Shown: one piece after another, positions 6,156-7,469 of the stretch
How the letters are laid out: each line of letters starts with the position of its first letter
Numbering within the stretch: the stretch's first letter is position 1
Source: an uncultured Clostridia bacterium
Lineage (GTDB): Bacteria; Bacillota; Clostridia; UBA1381
Assembly: GCA_934454745.1 (NCBI GenBank)
Contig: CAKSGP010000068.1
Location: forward strand, 1 to 7,469
Direction of reading: 5' to 3'
DNA length: 7,469 nucleotides
Notes under the pieces: model-generated
What the model was told of the DNA's origin: nothing
Databases searched by the model: none
What the model saw: only the letters and a program-made list of their open reading frames with translations
Position numbers and translations under genes: made by a program

Positions 6156-7121
6156 TTAACCTACTATACCTACCCTGTCGATACTGCTGATAAACTTGCG
6201 CTGCAAAATCACATACATAATAAGCAGCGGAAGAACATAAAGCAGGCAAGCCGCCATATCGTAAGCCGGTGAGCTTGTAAGACCGTGTCTTGTATATACT
6301 CCCATACTTGTCTTGAGTTGATTTAAAATTACCGACATAGGATATCTATCAGTAAAGTATAGTATAGATTGATTATATTCGTTCCAGTGCCATACCATTG
6401 AAAAAATACCAACCGTAAGGAACGCAACACCGGATGACGGCATTACCACGCGTATAAAGGTTTGCAGTGCATTAGCACCGTCAATTTGTGCCGCTTCTTC
6501 AAGTTCTTTCGGCAGACTTTTAAAAAATTGCATATAAATAAATATAAACAGTCCCGAGCGAAGTCCGACACCAAGCAATGACGGTAACCAGAAAACAAAT
6601 CCGGTATCAAGTAAATTGGGTCTTATATCCCTGCCGAAAATTTTGCTTATTCCCTTTAAAATGTTGAAAACATCAAAATGAGCATAGTTAAGTGACATTG
6701 ACACAGCCGTCATTTGCGGCGGCAAGAGTATCATAATCATAACCACTGCAATCATTACAGTTTTGCCTTTAAATTTAAACCTTGCAAGACCATATGCAGG
6801 AATAGCGCAGGAGACAATTTCAAATAATCCGCTTAAAATAAGAATACTTACAGTTGTGAAAAATGTTTTAGGATAATTCATTACCTTCCATGCAATACCA
6901 ATGTTAGAAAGTGTAAAGTGCTTTGGCAGCCATACTACACTCGCATCGTATACATCTTCAGGAGTACGGAAAGCGTAGCTTATAAGATAAAATATCTGGG
7001 TAAGAATAATATAGGCAATAGCGAGTAAAAAAGCATAACGGAATATGGAGGTCGTCGCTTTTGTTATTTTTCGTTTGCGTTTATACGCCGTTAACCTGTT
7101 ATCTGCTTGCTCGTTTTTCAT
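6156..7121 (-). CDS. Sugar ABC transporter permease, MalG/AraQ type
   Basis: This 321-residue inner membrane protein is the second channel subunit of a CUT1 carbohydrate importer. A basic N-terminal tail (residues 1-25) precedes about six hydrophobic segments, near 26-50, 84-110, 121-142, 177-199, 230-247 and 287-306. The cytoplasmic EAA loop is canonical at 206-228: ELEEAAQIDGANALQTFIRV then VMP. The phrase HWNEYNQSILY (245-255) is the usual conserved WNEY site of MalG-like proteins. The loop at about 143-176 is longer than in MalG itself. The ATG at 7121 has an AGGAGG site 8 bases upstream that overlaps the stop codon of the preceding permease, so the two are probably translated together. 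No ATPase gene is present, as is common for importers that use a shared MsmX-type ATPase encoded elsewhere. The family is secure; the transported sugar is unknown. Confidence 0.96.
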   Translation of the reverse strand: MKNEQADNRLTAYKRKRKITKATTSIFRYAFLLAIAYIILTQIFYLISYAFRTPEDVYDASVVWLPKHFTLSNIGIAWKVMNYPKTFFTTVSILILSGLFEIVSCAIPAYGLARFKFKGKTVMIAVVMIMILLPPQMTAVSMSLNYAHFDVFNILKGISKIFGRDIRPNLLDTGFVFWLPSLLGVGLRSGLFIFIYMQFFKSLPKELEEAAQIDGANALQTFIRVVMPSSGVAFLTVGIFSMVWHWNEYNQSILYFTDRYPMSVILNQLKTSMGVYTRHGLTSSPAYDMAACLLYVLPLLIMYVILQRKFISSIDRVGIVG

Positions 7122-7133
7122 AATACTCCCCTC

Positions 7134-7469
7134 CTATTTCCATTTTTTAAGACAAAATCTGTCAAACAATATAAATACCACGCCTATAATAACCGCAACA
7201 ACAGCAAAGAAAAGCCAAAGCATAGCAGAACTTTTGCCGTATATCTGTTGTTGAAGCAACATAGTATACGCTTGTGATACAACCTTGTTATTGGTAGAAA
7301 CACAAAACTCTATTACTGTATAAATGACAGTTAAAACTATTGTGTTGCCAAGCATAGGAACCGTGATATACCAAAATTCTTCCCATTTTGAAGAGCCTTC
7401 AACCTTTGAAACCTCATAAAGTTGTTCTGGGATGGACTGAAGTCCCGAAATGAACAGGACTATTTGAAC
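7134..7469 (-). CDS. Sugar ABC transporter permease, LplB/UgpA type (5' end missing)
   Basis: This is the last 111 residues of a membrane permease of a carbohydrate importer (CUT1 family); the reading frame stays open to the right edge, so the N-terminal part is outside the window. The visible part begins at the end of a membrane segment, followed by EQLYEVSKVEGSSKWEEFWY, a divergent form of the EAA loop that docks on the ATPase (usual pattern EAA..DGA......I.LP), then ITVP. Two further hydrophobic segments follow, one starting MLGNTIVLTVIYTVIEF and one near SSAMLWLFFAVVAVIIGV. The short basic end LKKWK and the phrase YGKSSAMLW are typical of the UgpA/LplB-like partner. The stop codon TAG merges with the ribosome site of the next permease 12 bp later, so the two form a heterodimer-encoding pair in one operon. 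The substrate cannot be told from the sequence. Family call is firm. Confidence 0.93.
   Translation of the reverse strand, partial: VQIVLFISGLQSIPEQLYEVSKVEGSSKWEEFWYITVPMLGNTIVLTVIYTVIEFCVSTNNKVVSQAYTMLLQQQIYGKSSAMLWLFFAVVAVIIGVVFILFDRFCLKKWK

Overview
The window reads as part of a carbohydrate-use operon from a low-G+C Gram-positive anaerobe, most likely a gut Clostridia member (Oscillospiraceae or Lachnospiraceae type). The grounds are the AT-rich DNA, strong GGAGG-type ribosome sites, a CUT1-type sugar ABC transporter, a lipoprotein with a Gram-positive style signal, and a secreted protein whose C-terminal domain resembles ones common in ruminococcal and clostridial secreted proteins. This placement is an inference. 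No rRNA, tRNA, mobile element or CRISPR array was seen.

Every supported gene lies on the minus strand, so transcription runs from the right edge to the left. In that order they are: the 3' end of a first ABC sugar permease (7134-7469, cut by the edge); a complete second permease of MalG type (6156-7121); a secreted 576-residue protein with two tandem domains of about 180 residues and a separate C-terminal domain (4335-6065); a 44-residue acidic small protein (4162-4296); a 173-residue lipoprotein with a Ser/Asp/Asn/Lys-rich disordered tail (3663-4184) whose start overlaps the small gene; a cytoplasmic right-handed beta-helix enzyme resembling GH110 alpha-galactosidases (1910-3565); a cytoplasmic GH123/DUF4091-like glycosidase (220-1863); and the first 74 residues of an unrecognised protein joined by an ATGA overlap (1-223).

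The genes sit close together (gaps of 12, 90, 38, -23, 97, 46 and -4 bp) and no convincing intrinsic terminator lies between them, so one transcript is plausible. The largest control-like region is the 97-bp gap before the beta-helix gene. It holds a 36-bp AT-rich palindrome containing a perfect -10 hexamer, followed by a perfect 12-bp GC-rich hairpin just before the ribosome site. This could allow separate or adjusted expression of the enzyme genes.

A working model, mostly inferred, is that the transporter imports an oligosaccharide, perhaps one carrying alpha-galactose and/or N-acetylhexosamine, and the two enzymes without signal peptides cut it inside the cell. The secreted tandem-domain protein and the lipoprotein would act outside the membrane. 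The least explained part is the middle block: the secreted repeat protein, the 44-residue peptide and the disordered lipoprotein. No solute-binding protein, ATPase or regulator is visible; the binding protein probably lies beyond the right edge.
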